Assembly (NCBI GenBank): GCA_037974665.1 | Contig: CM075770.1 | Span: 67,963,850 to 68,027,849 of the forward strand | Length of the DNA: 64,000 bases | DNA from: Ehretia macrophylla | Taxonomy: Eukaryota > Streptophyta > Magnoliopsida > Boraginales > Ehretiaceae | Reading direction: 5' to 3' | In this document: positions 1-13,829 of the stretch, in pieces | Layout of the letters: each line of letters opens with the position of its first letter | Position numbering within the stretch: position 1 is the stretch's first letter | Program-made: the position numbers and the translations under genes | Notes under the pieces: model-generated | Seen by the model: only the letters and a program-made list of their open reading frames with translations | The model's database searches: none | What the model was told of the DNA's origin: nothing

Positions 1-2138
1 CAAGACTACTAAGCTAGCAACATTTAAACCATTATCTTTACAACATCTTATACATCATAAACGTCTAAGTAAATACAAAACAACTAGTTTTAATATACAA
101 GATAACAAAAGAGAACTACATCTCAGATATCAAGGACAAGACTCTGGCACATAGGACTCGTCCACATATGGCACATTCTCAGCTTCCTGAGGCACGTACC
201 TGAAATCTTGTTCAATTTTACCTGTATGCATGCAATAATTGAGAGTGAGCTTATATAAAACAAGCCCAGTGAGGATTCGATAGATCTTTTAACAGTATTT
301 ACTATACTCCTTGAAAATCATCATTTGAGCAGTAAACACAGAATAATCATCAATAACAATATAAGCACATTAATAGTAATAACCAATCAATAAAGGATAC
401 TATAGTTAGTGTAGCTCCAAACGCCATCACGATCTCAACCATGTTCTTGTAACTCCCCATTACTCACACACCTGAGGTACCTCACTAGCCCCTCCCTCCA
501 TGGCACCTCCGCTATGCTAGTTGGGGATAGTCTATGATCGTCATGCCGTTATCAACCCGATAGCCCAACGCTACCCAAGAGGTGACACACACATACCAAG
601 ACTCATGACAATAATAATAATCATTCATATCTTAGGAGGACAACAAATTAGGTTGCCTATCTCTCGGCTTCATCAATAATCAATAACCAATAATCAATTA
701 ATAACATTTCAACAACATATCATCAATTAAACAATTAACAACTCAACAACTAAGTTAGATGACAAATTAGGCAATCCAACTTAACATGCATTAATCCATT
801 CAACCTAACCCGATTCTAACCAACAACAACCCATAATTTAACCAATCAAACACCATCCAAACCACTAAGGACATCATTTCAACATTTAAAGAAAGACAAC
901 CCAAACTTCTAAAAGTCATAACTTACAAACTACTAATCCAATGACCTCCAAACCAGTTTCTATCACTCACCCACTCAAGCAACTACATTAGTCCCCTCGG
1001 AAAGCAACCACAATCAATCCAAATTAAGCCCAAAAACCCTAAAACCTCAATGCACCATGGCTGAAATTTTTGGACTTTCACCACGACACCGCAATCAAAA
1101 TTTCGGCATTACAACATTACTACAACGTATTTAACAAACTTTTACAAGCTAACAACAATCGGTTCCACCCACCACAACTCCAATTATTCAACAAATAGCC
1201 AACAACTCAATTTTAATACCCGAAAAATAGAAATTCATGCTACAATTGTTCAAAACTTATATAAACACATATAATCAATCCTTAGCATCTGCTGAGCAAT
1301 AATCTAACATCAATTTAACATTCAACAGCTAAAAATTCAATTATATGAATTAACATAAAAATGACATTTTGAGATCTAGAATTTTTCTCTCACTTTTGAT
1401 GTTATATGATGCAAGAAAGGTGTAGAATGGATACCCAACAAGTGTAATCAAACTTTGGTTCAAGTGTAAAGGCTTTGTATTGCAAAATCTATTGAAAAAG
1501 TTTATCGAAATTCAAGCAAAAATGGTGTTGACAGTTTCGGCCATGTGTGTGAGATTTGAGTAGGTTTGAGCTTTTGTTTTATGAGTTATTTAGAGTATTA
1601 TGCATATATAAGAAAATTCAACAGAATAATAAAAGGTCAAAGGTGAACACTTGTTAGTTTATTTAGTATTTTTAATCTTTTAATTTAGTTTCTTGACTAT
1701 TTTTTTTCTCACAACATGCAATTGACACTTAGACTAATTTAGGTAGCATATTTTTAGTTGACAAAGAGTTTCACAAGCAAATATTTTCACCCGTCTCAGT
1801 TTAAAACTCGTTTTTCGCAAAAGTATAAAAACCCTTTTAAAAATCCTAAGCCAATTCAAAATCTGTTTTAATTAGACACATGTCTTTTAATATCCAAGGA
1901 CTAATTTTTAAAACATTTAAAACACCCTTATAAAAATTTTAGCGGACGAGTGCTAAAAATACTATTCACAAAAATCATCGATATAATTTTTGATGCCGAT
2001 TTTGATAAAAATTTCATGAATGCACACTTAGCATGTAATAAGAATATAAATCATAGATTTAGCACATTCTAATTCGTATAACAGATAAACAGGTCAAAAC
2101 ATGCAAATCGAGGCAAAGATAAAATATAGGGTCTCACA
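1..2138 (-). mobile_element. Partial Ty3/gypsy-type LTR, family B (left copy, truncated by window edge)
   Basis: Read on the minus strand this starts TGTGAGACCC at 2138 and runs off the window at position 1. It is homologous, in inverted orientation, to 62058-64000, and more distantly to the LTRs of element A. Shared landmarks are a block around 480-600 (the complement of the CACCTCTCGGGCAGCG region in the right copy), the stretch near 1370-1395 complementary to GGTGAGAGAAAAATTCT, and a TATA-like box near 251-260. No gag or pol coding is visible. The element's 3' end, any partner LTR and its target-site duplication lie outside the window, so a solo LTR cannot be told from a full element. Confidence 0.75.
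251..260 (-). promoter_or_regulatory. TATA-like box in family B LTR
   Basis: The minus strand reads TTTTATATAA between GGGC and GCTC arms; the right family B copy has TATATAAG at the corresponding place (63971-63978). Position inside an LTR and conservation between copies suggest the retroelement core promoter, but no transcript evidence is available. Confidence 0.35.
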
Positions 2139-2563
2139 TGCTGGTTCTGGATTCTTTTTTTTTGTATGCCGCTCAGCTAATAAGGTGGAGTCTTTCTTTC
2201 TCCCATGCTTTTCGTTGGTCAACAACCAAGAAAATTTCTTTATACTTATTCACTACTCATACAGGAAGGACTCTCTTTCTGTCTGGAATGAATCATCTTT
2301 TCTCTTACAATCCGGGAGTGCGGGACTCATTTGTAAGATTTCTGATTGAGGCGTCCATTGTAAGAACTCAACCGGAACCTCAATACTGTGTAGTACCTGC
2401 AAATTTATTACACGACGTCATTTGGTCTAGTTTAGTGATAGAGGTAGGGCAACTTGACCAGGGGGAGACCAGATTTTTATGCGATAAAAGTCTCATGTTG
2501 CATAATAAACCGAGACTCCTTCTATGCTTATTTCCCTTGGAGATAGACACATTCTTGTACTAA
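2138..2563 (+). other. Unrecognised 141-codon open frame at LTR/organelle-like junction
   Basis: This is open from an ATG whose first base is the last base of the family B LTR, so the start codon exists only because of the insertion. The translation has a hydrophobic N-terminal third and no motif I recognise. It is probably a chance open frame or the tail of a former mitochondrial orf. No promoter or homologue is visible. Confidence 0.12.
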
Positions 2564-5500
2564 TACAAAGAAGGCATATTCGAGGCCAAAAAGATAACTT
2601 CTACTTATTGGGACTCTACTAGGGGAGGCCTCACTCTATTTAGATTTATGCTTGGCCGCATGAAGAGCGAACTAGTCTCTTAGACAATTGGTAGGGCATC
2701 CTACTCTTTCTTGTAAGAGCAATAAATAGCCGACTAGTCTGTTACATAATCTTGTGGTATATCTGGTTTCTTTCATTTATGCTCGTATCGCTTAACTCCG
2801 GCAACATCAACTCATCCCCCGTCCAACTCTAACACAATCAGTTGTGGAGGACTCGGATAGGTTCCTTTTTTCTGTATATTCTAAGTAACTTGGAGATAGA
2901 GCTAGTATTGGACCATGACCTTTACTTTATTTGACAAAACTAACCTCACATACATTTCTTGCAAGAAATGGGCCGATACAAGACATTCGTACACAAGAGA
3001 TAGCCCAAGAGAGTAGATTTGCACGTGGAAGAAATCCATATAATGGTATGGCATAATCTATGATTTAGATACTCAAAATATGACCAGACTATAGAGTACT
3101 TATCTCACCTTGAAATAAAGGAAGGTGGGCAGATACGAAAATCCTAAGAAAACCAAACGCATGCCTACTATCTTATTTAGAACCAGCAAGGCGCTTTGCT
3201 CGGTCGGAGATAGAAGGCTACTTCCTTGCCCTGAGAGGAGGTATCGGAGGCAAAGACTCGAAAAAAGCAAAAAAAGCCTCTCTTTGTCCTACTTCTGAAA
3301 TCTAGTGTAAATCTCCCCCTCTCCATGAGTGAAAATGCACTCGGTCTGTCCATCCTCATACATTATTCTAGTAAGGCAACGCTTTTAGTATGATGTTTTG
3401 GTACATTCTTCCTAGACAGGGTTTCATACCTTAGATGCCCTTTTGGTCTTACTAGCTCTTGATTTGACGTGACAGGCCTCATACTGACGAGTCTTCGGCT
3501 ATAGAAAAGGCCCTATTAAGTAAATAGATAGACTGATATCTGATCAGAGGATGCTTCTCGTTCATGACACTGAACAGAAAGGAAAAAAAATTGATTACTC
3601 ATCGACGATGGGGATCGAACCCTTTCCCAAACTATGGATAACACGGGACAACCATCTTACGGTCAAGGGGGAGCGGCATTCTCGGGCTACCCTTGCCTTT
3701 TGGATAAGCGTACCAGTAGTAGTGTTACAGTCTCCGGCCTCGGTTCCCATAATCAAACTACCCTCGATCTCAACCCCTATTTTAAAATAAAGACTCTGAC
3801 TCCGCTGAGAAGGATTCTCGTGCCAACTATTATGTTCAAAGACAAACCTTAACGTGACTTTAAAGTGATTATTCTCGATTGAAATTTCCATAGATAGAAT
3901 AGAAATTAGGCATCTCCTCAGAGGCGGATTCGGCTGTGTCTTTGCCTATTCTCATCTGTGAGAATGTCTCATAACACCTATGCCAAAAGAAGTTGTTGAC
4001 CCAGCTACGATCAGCACTTCCCGAAGAATGAGAAAATGGCATCCTGAAGAGTCTTTATTTTAAAATAGCGGTTGGAACCATAAAGAGTAGCATTCGAATT
4101 TATGAGTTGTCCTCTAATTGCCCCGCTTCCAGACGGCGTACTCTCGACTTTATGCATTAATTCCTTCATCTATTCGGGCAGACTCTTGAGATTTCCTCCG
4201 AAACCATGAAAGGCGTTGAAAGATAAGAGCCCTACTTTCTTGATCCATCTATGGGGAATCCCCTATTAGGTTAAGCATTGGGGGCCTCCAAAGAAAGACA
4301 CTCAATCCTGTACAAAACTTAAACGTCCCATTATCAGCGTCCCATTCTAAACAATTCAATCCTTTCCCAAAAGGGAGGACGCTTAGTGACTGGAACAAAC
4401 AACTTCTCTAGGGGGGAATGCCTCAAAGAGGCGACAAAGTCAGATGTCCTATAATCTTCAGCTATTTTTAATATTCTCTCGTGGAACTTTGTTGAGCTTC
4501 TGCTACGTACTCTATCTATTAGCCTCTCATTCTATGCCAAATGCTATTATGGGGGGACCGATAAACCAGAGAAGCTGGCTCGAGAGACCTCAACTTGATA
4601 AGGAAGAAGTAGAAGAACCTATCATCTTCGTCTTAACGTCAAATAGTGCCATAGTAGGGACTCCTACTCTTATATCAAGAGAGGGGTGGAGAGCGTGAGC
4701 CTATCTATTTACATACCTGCTATTTTATTGCCCTACTTCTTTCTTTTCTTGTAGCGAGAGTGATGTTGAAATACCCTTTACATGTAGACACCCTTATAGA
4801 CAAATAACGATATCATATGGGGGATACGCCAGGTTCACCAGGTTCTACCATAATTAATAACATGCTAACGTGCGTAATAGCTAAAGAAGGGCATAAGGAA
4901 TAAGTTTCATACCGAGCATACGAGGCATACCTGTAAGACCTTGGCTAAGAGGCCTAACGTAACATGGCTACTTTTTTTATCCTAGTGTGTCTAACGGTCT
5001 AAACGAGATAAATGGATAATAATGCTACTCATTGTTAAAGGGTCGATTGTGGGAAAATTACCCAGGTTTACGCATCCCTCCCAGTCTAGCCCACCCCTAA
5101 AAGGCTCTCGGTAAGAGTTGGGTATTTGATATGATGAGGTGAATGATGGAAGAATCAATCCCTGCCAATAAGGCCTTATTTTGAATGCCCTACCTCTATC
5201 TCTCCTTGGCCCTGGTGCTCCTAATCAATGGAAGCAGGCAAGGAAGAAGAGAAGAAATGAATGATTGAACTTGGGGACTTCTGAAGAAAGTGATTTAAGG
5301 CAAGTGTAATGAAAAGGAAGCGTAGGCTTTAATTGTTTGAAAAATGAAATAAATAAGTAGCTAGTAGTGTTTTAGGTAGCCTTGCAGCAGCTATAGCTTG
5401 AAGCGAATGTACCCTATTTATAGATGAATGAGGGGGCCCTTAGCTTAGAATAACAAGAACGTAAAGAGAATGAAGGACGTTAAGGATGGATGGTTTGAAG

Positions 5501-8500
5501 CTCGACTAAAAGGTGCGGGTGTAAAGGTCTCAGTCCTAGATGATAAAGGCGATGTTCACTAACCACCTAACCATCAACAGATCCGCTATTTTAGAGATTG
5601 GCTAAAGACTCAAACTACAATTGCAAGCTCGTTGGCACGTTAGCTCATTAGCCCTAACCCTTTTCACCTAGCTGCCCTTTTTTTCTCTCAAATTGGGATC
5701 TGGGGAGACTTTTGAACCAGTTTCTCTTTGAGGAAAACTATTTATGGATGGCCGTGAATTCTCACTCGAACTAGAGGGCCTGGAACTAAATGCCCGGGAC
5801 TGACACACTTTCAAGTCGAGTCACTCTATTTGCCTTTCGCTTGCTTTCACTTTATTGATGACTTTCCCTTACCAGAAACTCCTTTTTTCTCCTTTACAGT
5901 CGATTATTCTTCCGTCATGCTCTGCTTTCTTAGTTATAAAATTTTTGATTGTATGTAAATATCCTTGTGTGCTTATAAAGTGCAAGAGCGGATCTTAGCC
6001 AGACGTGGACCTCCTTTTCTTTTCCTTGCCACTCATTGCGGAGAGTTCGCTTAGTAACCCCATTACTTCAGAAGTCTTGAAAGTGACTCAAGACCTCTTA
6101 AAAATAATGGCTCTGACGCCCATCTGTTTTGAGAATATGGAGAATCTTAGTCATTTTGTCGGCTCCATGTCTGTCTTCAAACATTTATGTGAGAGGCTTC
6201 GCTTGGAAGCCACCTAGAACCCTAATGTATAGCTCTCTGCACATATCATAGATTCGATCTGCGATCCTTTAGTGAGCAGTGAGAAGCTCTGAAAAAGAGT
6301 TTGAGGACACCTGGTCAACAAGAGGCAGTTCTCGATTAGCGTGGGATGGAGATGATTCAGACTCCGAAGCCACTTTTCTTTGTACTGAAGAAGGGCCTTC
6401 TCCATCCCTTGGATTCGTTTTTCTATTTCTCGAAGCATCCGGGATCTCGCTATCGATAGTTAGTGGACCACCGTCTCCTTGAGGGCGAGCCCCAATGGAG
6501 GAGGTTAATTGGTCGGGGGGCTTGTTGGCGGGGACGCGCTCGGTTGATGGTTAAGAGGTGGCATTTCCCTCTGTACTTGAGGAGCAGTTGAGGTACTTTC
6601 GCCAACTCTTTGAGTCCTATTCCTAATTTTGTATTGAAGAGGGGCCGGCATCACCCCTGTGTGGCCCTTGGCTAATTGTATCATTTCCTCCCTAAATATT
6701 CAGTATCGTTGCGTCACAGATCCCGAAAGCGGCTAGAATAAAAAACAAAAGAAGCCATCCTTCATAACCTAAGCCCTTGCTCAACAGGACTCGACTCCAA
6801 AGAGAGAACCCCATTTTCTAAAAAATGGAGTTAAAGAATTCCATTGAGTCGAGTTTCTGACAAAGAAGTGTGAAAAGACTGGACACGGTTGCTACAAATA
6901 AGAAAGACATAGATTTTTTTTAAAAAAAGAGTACCATGTTTGCCTAATAAGAATTTTCTCAACATTCTTAGTACCAGGTAATACATCCGAGAGTGTTCAA
7001 AAACTCTCTGCCATTTGAATTTTAGAGACACTAATCGTAGTAAAGCCGAGAATAGGGTAGAACTATTTTTCACAATAAGAATTATTTATACCAGTTGTAC
7101 TGATTATATGTCGGATAGGCGCCCGCCCCCAAGCCAATGTCCAACTTCATGAAATGACATTGGTAGACGGGTTGGGACCAGCCTTCTATCCTGGTGAACA
7201 ATGTTCCACTGATTAGGCGGGGATAGGATTCGATTCAAGGCTTGACCACGACCGGACCTAGGCCGATTGACACTCATGATTGCCATTCATTCATGAACTG
7301 GCTAGACTCAACACAAAAATAACTAACAACCATATGGAAGGGAATGAAATCAATCTCCTTCTTCCTGATCTTATTGGCCTTACAACGGGCCTAAGAGCAA
7401 GGAAGTCTCAACTCCCAAATCTCCCCTTTGAAGGGTAAGGGGTGAACCTTTTGTTTAATTCATTCTAATCTATTGCTGCTTTCGAATCGGCTGAAAAAGG
7501 ATTTTGATGTCACTTAGGAGAAGTATAAGGAAGTGTGCCTAAGTCTTCTATAATATAATAAGTAGTTGTGAATCGGTCTAGCTAGGACAGAGCCATCCTA
7601 AAGAGACTTTCTTTTGTTCTAGGTTTCCACAAAGCAGTATCAGGGTATGAGAATGCATTCCTCCTATAATAAAGTCTTTGGTTTAGGTCAATCAGTCCTC
7701 AATTCGGGCTCAATGACCGAAATGAATGGCTTTCTCCTGTCTCCTCATGGATCCAACTATTAGGTTCGTGGCTTTGTGGTCCGTGCCTAAAGCAACTCTT
7801 TTCCATTTGCGAACGTTTAAGAGGTCATCTCCTGATTCATTGATCTATTGAGCTAAGGCAGCTCTGCATATAGTGTTTTAGACTCATACTTCATCGCCGC
7901 CTGGTCCTTTCAAACCTCAATCTTAAGAAATTCTTGAACGAGAAAGTGGTATGTATGGTTAGCGTATGCTTGGAAACTAGTCCAGAATGATATCATGAAC
8001 TGCACGATAGACCATGAGTAAGCACTTTTGACAGCAAGAGAAGGGTTCTTCTCCTTACAAGGACCGACTCCATTAGGTGTGAGGTTCGATCAACAGCGAA
8101 AAGTCAGTAAAAAATAATATGCTCTCCGATAAGCGAAGGAAAGTAGGTCAAAGCCTGCCAAGGCGTCAAGGCAGTTCGACAAAGGCAGAAAGAGTCTCCG
8201 TCCAGAACACAGAAGGAAGGTGGGTTTGTCAATGCTTGAACTGATTGATCTAAGTGAGCTATGAGGTTAATCTTCAAGGATCAACTTGCTTTAAAGTGCC
8301 TGTTAATTGATTTGTGAATTTCAGGAATGATCCTATAAGTGATTATGTACTAGGCTTATCTAATGAATTGAGTCTTCCAAGAAAGGTTTCTAATCAATCT
8401 GCTAATTAAGGTTCTAGATTCGTTCAAAAGGCAGAAAGGAATAGGCTAAGGGCCGTACCTTTTTGATCCCTAACCATATTGATGTTCCTGGGTTCTAATC

Positions 8501-11500
8501 TTTCTGGTAACCAATTATCTAAGGGAGCTAGGAGTACAAAGATAGACGAAAGTAGTATGCACACATATATATAAGCGGTTGGACGGTGTCTTTCTTGAGG
8601 TTATCTTTCTCCCTCTGGGGTTCCCATATCTTAATGTTCCTAGCCCAAGGGAATCTCAATGCCAAAAGTCTGCTCTATTGCTGCATATTCTTGAGCATTC
8701 ATAGAGGCCTTGGCAGAGAGATCCTATTGCGTCCTCATATAAAGGGGGTTGTGTTATTGTAAAGTGCTTAATCCAAATCATTGTAGCTGTTCGGTATATA
8801 TCTATGTTATGTTTCTTCCTCGGGAAGCTTGGGAGTTTCCTGATGTAAGCTCCCTGGGTACGGCTTTGGAGTTTATATAAATGCCTATCTTTAAAGGAAG
8901 CTGCTGACTTAAGGTATCCTCTGATCCAAGGGTAAGCTAGAATTTCGTATGGTGAAGAGGAAATGCCATCTTCCTTTCTTAGACTAAGTCTCTTACTCTT
9001 ACTTGAGATCTTATCTTGTATTCTTTATAAGTTGTGTTACGAGTTCTAGTAAGCCTTAAGCCAGTTAGAATTTATATTCTAAAATACATCAAAGTGAGTA
9101 CAACAAGTCTTGAATTCCTGCGGCGTAGTAAATGTAGTCATGCGCACGTAGGATGGTTTTGACTGACTTCTTGGAGAGCTTTTTATGTGTCCCTACCATG
9201 GGGAATCCCTTAATATTCACTCAGTTGCAAAAGTAGTTGACTTGATAGGAGGGACTCCCGCATCGTCCTGAAAAGTCCTATCTCCGAATGCCTGGTATTT
9301 TATTATTGAACAAATAAAAAGAATTTCATTCGGGGCCATAAGCCCGAGATCAGGTGCATGCTAACTCAATGTGATCTAACTTACTTTATATGTTTTTTGT
9401 TGGTTGCTTCTAACTATGACTAAGAATTCTTTGTTTGAAGGAAGCGGCTTAGGCGCTATATAGCTATATATTAGAGGAACAGATCTGCATATAATAGCCT
9501 CGATTGCATGAACTGCTACCAAACCAGGAAATCCAGTAGCAATTGTCCCTTGGGGCGAAGCTTAATGAGGAAGCCCTTTACTTAAAGATTGGGTTTGGTC
9601 TTGCTTTTTCTTGCTCTAAACGGCCTATGTACTATACCCTACCCCTAGCCCTTGGGAAAGGAAATTCGCAAGCAAGCCTTTGTTGTCTTTTGTCACTCAA
9701 GTTAGTTATCCATACCATAACTGAAGTTTTCTTCTCTTTCTTTATTGACCATGCACTCGTATCCATGGCAAGTCCCTGATTCACTTCTCACTCCCGAGGA
9801 AGATTGGTTTTTTTTAAGCGGTTTCGGCAAGAGATTCACTTTCTTAACTAAGGCTGACTGAATTGCTAACTGAACTAGTCGAATACATTCTTCTCCTCAT
9901 AGATAGATGGGTCATGTTATCTTATTTATTTTCATTTATTGTCTATTGTTTTCGATACTATACTATCCGCCTTTATAGTAAGTACCCATGGCTATAGTAT
10001 CCTGTAGTTGACTAATCCTTATTCCTTACATATTATATGGACATTTATTATATGGAATATGGAACCTCTCGTAGCTTAACCCTAGGATTATGAGAATCCT
10101 CTATCTCTTATGGTGCTGAGCCGATGATAAACCTCATTTAAACTCATAAAAGAGTACTCATTTTCTATGATAGACAGGCATGCTTGGGATTTTTAGGGAG
10201 GGCTAACTCGAGTATCACCTCTAAAGGGAAGATTTAGTTGACTGAATGACTGGTCTAGGGTGAGAATAACATGTGTTCTCTTCAAACTAGGTTTTCATGG
10301 GCGGGCTATTGAGAATCATGAGATTCTCATATCAGAATCCCTATTCAAACGAGGGGAGAAGGAACTGTTAACGAACAACAGGTGTTCTCTTCAAAGAAAG
10401 ACCAGTGAAGGATTAAAGAGATTCTTTTGAAAAGATTCTTCATTGAAGTAAGCTCTTTTCTAATAGTAGACAGGCAGGTACGTGCTCCGATATAAGGAGG
10501 TCAGTTCTGCAAGCAAAGAAAGAAGAAGGTGAGCAATTGTAAGGGAGAAGAATAGAAGTGAGAAGCGACGGATGGGTCGGTCTAGTTCAATAAGCGTACG
10601 ATTGGTGACACTATGAATCGACAGATTGTGGAGTGAAATAGACGTTGGAGTGTGAATCGGTAGATTTCCAGTGCGGGAGTTCGAGGTTGTATTTCTTTGA
10701 TTCTGGTTTTCGATCTAATCATGTGATTCTTTCAATCAGCATGCAATTCTGCGATGTATTCTTTTAGGCGAAGAAGCGGTTTATCCGAGAGTGGGTTACT
10801 TACCAGAGAGTTTGGCTTGGTCTTGTTTTCATCTTTGTTGAGCAGTTATCTAATTCGTCCTCATTGCCAATCTAGACTCCTGCTTCAGACCTATTTAAAG
10901 TCTCCATAATATCCGACGTTAGCAATCCTCTAATTGTGGTCTTAGAGCTATCTAGAGCCCTTAAGATGAAATGGTTTTGCAATCATGCTCCTCTTTCCAT
11001 TCTCGACTTAATCCTCTGACGCTTTGGTTCGTATTGGGAGTGTTCTCCTTTTGGGGTTCGGGGGCTTGTCTCCTATCTGGTACTTATGTGGTAGATGGGT
11101 TAATGAAGGTGGATAGATTTTTGTAATAATCAGTTTAAGGATCAAGATCAATAGAAAGATCAAGATCGGGAAGAGAGTCGACAACCGAGTACAAGTAGAG
11201 GAGCGGTACCCTACTATCAAGAAGCTTTGATAGTCTCGACTGGGTGACAGCGATGAAGCTGAGAAGCTAAAGCATGACCTACGCAGCGAAGAAGCAAAAA
11301 AAGAAAGAATTCACCTTCTATTCTCTATTCAAGTAGTGATTCCATGAGATTACCTGGGCAAAGAATTCAGTCAGAGAAAGAGTACGAAATTCCTTCAAAA
11401 GAGAAACTATTGAACTAATTCAATGGCATCAGATCTAACTCAACTCTCTCCCTTTCCGGTTTAGCCTACCGCTCCGTGGGCTTCTATCCCCCTAGTCATA

Positions 11501-13328
11501 TTAAAATAAAAGGATCTAGAAAGAAAGAAAGAAAATCTCTCTACCCTTCTTCAGGCATTATAGCCTATTCTCTACCAGCTTCTGGAAAAAAGATTGAACT
11601 GGTAAAGAAAGAGGATGTTTCCTCTCCTTACACGAGTGGCATTAGGTCATCTCCCGCTGGTCGAGCTGAATTCCATCCAGCCTCTCCTCGGCTCACTTCA
11701 CTATCTTTAGAGAAAATAGTTCCAGCAGAAGATGAAGAAGACTTTCAGACAAAAAGAATAATCCAATGACGATACATTTAGTAACTCTACAGGTACTACA
11801 ATAATTTCATTTATGGATTTTGAAATAGAACATCCGGCTATTCCTATAGGTTGTTGACCAGATACGCACCTGGGAGTCTCGATCAAATTGATTCTCTTTC
11901 TTGCTTATGCTCCACATTAGTGCACCAGAATTCTGTAATCACCGCATTACCATATAAATGGAAGAAAGCTCATCAACAACTGTAGGCGCTACAGTTGTAA
12001 AGCCAAGAATGGTTTGGGCACAGCCCATTAGGTGTAACATTTATAGAGATCAAACCTCAAACTGACTAATTTCACATCAAAGAGAAGATTGGCCCTCCCC
12101 ACTGGAAATATGTCTTCCTTATTTCAGTCTATCTATAAGCAGATGCCTCTCCAACTCGCCTGGATCAATCTATTAAGAAAAGGATGCCTTACAATTGAAG
12201 TTGGTTGGAAAGACTTTAGGACTTAGTCTGGCTATTACATCATCCTCAGATGAGATCTCTTATCATAGATCGGACTATTCCTTCTTCCTCAAATAAGATA
12301 TTAGTTGTGCCCAACTCATAAGGAGGCTAACTCGCAGCAAGTGAATAAGTTGTTTCACTTCCTAATGATCATGACTCAAGCTTAGGCACCCGCTCGATCC
12401 GGTTTAAGAATAAAACCTCGCAAATGGTTTTGCTGGACGAGATTTCACCTCCCTAAATTGAACAAGATTCCCACTTCCGAGTTTGGATACGGAGCTTTGC
12501 CTTTTCTTTCTATGGATTTCTTTCTCCCTTCCGCTAATTGTTTACGAACCAGGAGGCTGTTGAGGAAAGATTTGAATGCATGCTAGGTATTGAATTGAGT
12601 ATTGAATGGAAGCGATTTCGGTACAGATTGTGAGAAAGTCCTAACTTAACTAACATAATGGGTTGTGTACTAGTTGAGGAGTAGGACCCGGCCCTTAGGC
12701 CGCGAGGATGAAAGTGTAGTACTTTTTATACGTCAAAAAGGACTTCCTCTTTCTATATGAATAAGTGCAAGTTTCCCTTTTTGAATGAGAATTAGCTGAA
12801 CCGCATGTCGAAAGTCTCTCAGGCTAGGCCTTACATCCTGATCCAAGAAAGCAAGCAAATGAGGGAAGGGAAAAGACCTTTTAGTTGTTTTTGTTCGTTT
12901 ACCAAGTTTGGCATTAAGGCTTTGCTCTAATGAATAGTTATTTCTATCGATCGTTTTCGTCCCTTATAGGAAGCATGTCTCTATTTCTTTTCCCAAGATC
13001 AAAGACCTCCCCTGTACTAAAAATCACTCTCGCTCTGCTCTATCTTTGCTGCAAATCCTGCACGCACTGTGCTTGAGTACTGACTTTTGGATTATGAAAT
13101 ATGAAAGAAAGCCTTCCCTAGTGAAAAGAATTGTCTATGCTCGTAAAGAGAAAGGCACTTTCAATCTGCTACCTACCGCCTCTAGTTTTTGCCTACTGAG
13201 AGTTGGCCTCTGATAGGCTTTTCTTTATGTATCATAAAAATAAGCCGAGGGTAAAAAACCTTCTCTTCAAAAGACCAAACCTTGTAAGAAATGGCATTGG
13301 CCCTAAGCCGGCAGTTGGGTAAACACCT
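2139..13328. other. Organelle-like (probable NUMT) segment 1, no recognised gene
   Basis: An 11.2-kb stretch with composition and texture unlike the flanking AT-rich LTRs: balanced bases, many short purine or pyrimidine runs such as AAGAAAG and CTTTCTTT, and no long open frame. It reads like plant mitochondrial intergenic DNA. I recognise no mitochondrial, plastid or nuclear gene in it. The longest open frames are 141 codons (2138-2563) and 97 codons (11476-11769), neither resembling a family I know. It ends exactly at the insertion site of element A and appears to continue at 24641. Mitochondrial origin is inferred from texture and from plastid fragments in the continuation. Confidence 0.5.
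11476..11769 (+). other. Unrecognised 97-codon open frame
   Basis: This is a Ser/Lys/Pro-rich translation in organelle-like DNA with no domain or signal I can identify. Chance open frames of this size are expected in such DNA. It is recorded only because it is the longest frame between 2.6 kb and 13.3 kb. Confidence 0.1.
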
Positions 13329-13824
13329 TGTCACGTCCAAACTCGACCCCACCTATAATTAGTAAGGACGCAACGGAATTTCGGTAGTATAACGACAGTA
13401 ATTGAGACACCAAGGCTCTAAACCAACCTCTCAGAATAACATATAATCAAACTCCTCAGCCATTCAACAATCAACTCCTCACTACTCTCGCACCCGAGGT
13501 ACCTTACTAGCCTCGCCCTCCATGACACCTTCGTCATGCGAGTTGGAGGTAGTCTCTCGTAGTCATGCCGTTATCAACTCGACAGCCCGACGCTGCCCGA
13601 GAGGTAGCATACACATACCAAGACTCGACAATAATAATAAACAATCATACACATGAGGACAATCTAGAAGAATTGCCTATCTCCTGGTTCATCAATCATC
13701 AATAAATAATCATCAATAATCATCAATTATCATCATTATAACATCAAGTAATCAATTAAACAACAAACAACTAAGTTAGATGACAAAGTAGGCCATCCAA
13801 CTTAACATGCATTAAACACGTAAT

Positions 13825-13829
13825 CTAAC
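13825..13829. repeat. Target-site duplication CTAAC, left copy (D1)
   Basis: CTAAC immediately before TGTGATAACC; it is matched by CTAAC at 16442-16446 after GTCACA. The empty site in the other element A LTR has a single copy. Confidence 0.85.

Noticed and set aside
2101..2349. 82-codon frame crossing the LTR/organelle-like junction
   Set aside because: It starts inside the LTR and runs out in non-coding DNA; a chance product of the insertion.
3595..3891. Overlapping plus and minus frames with a GGGGATCGAACCC string resembling a tRNA T-arm complement
   Set aside because: No D-arm or anticodon arm could be built around it, and the frames match no known protein.
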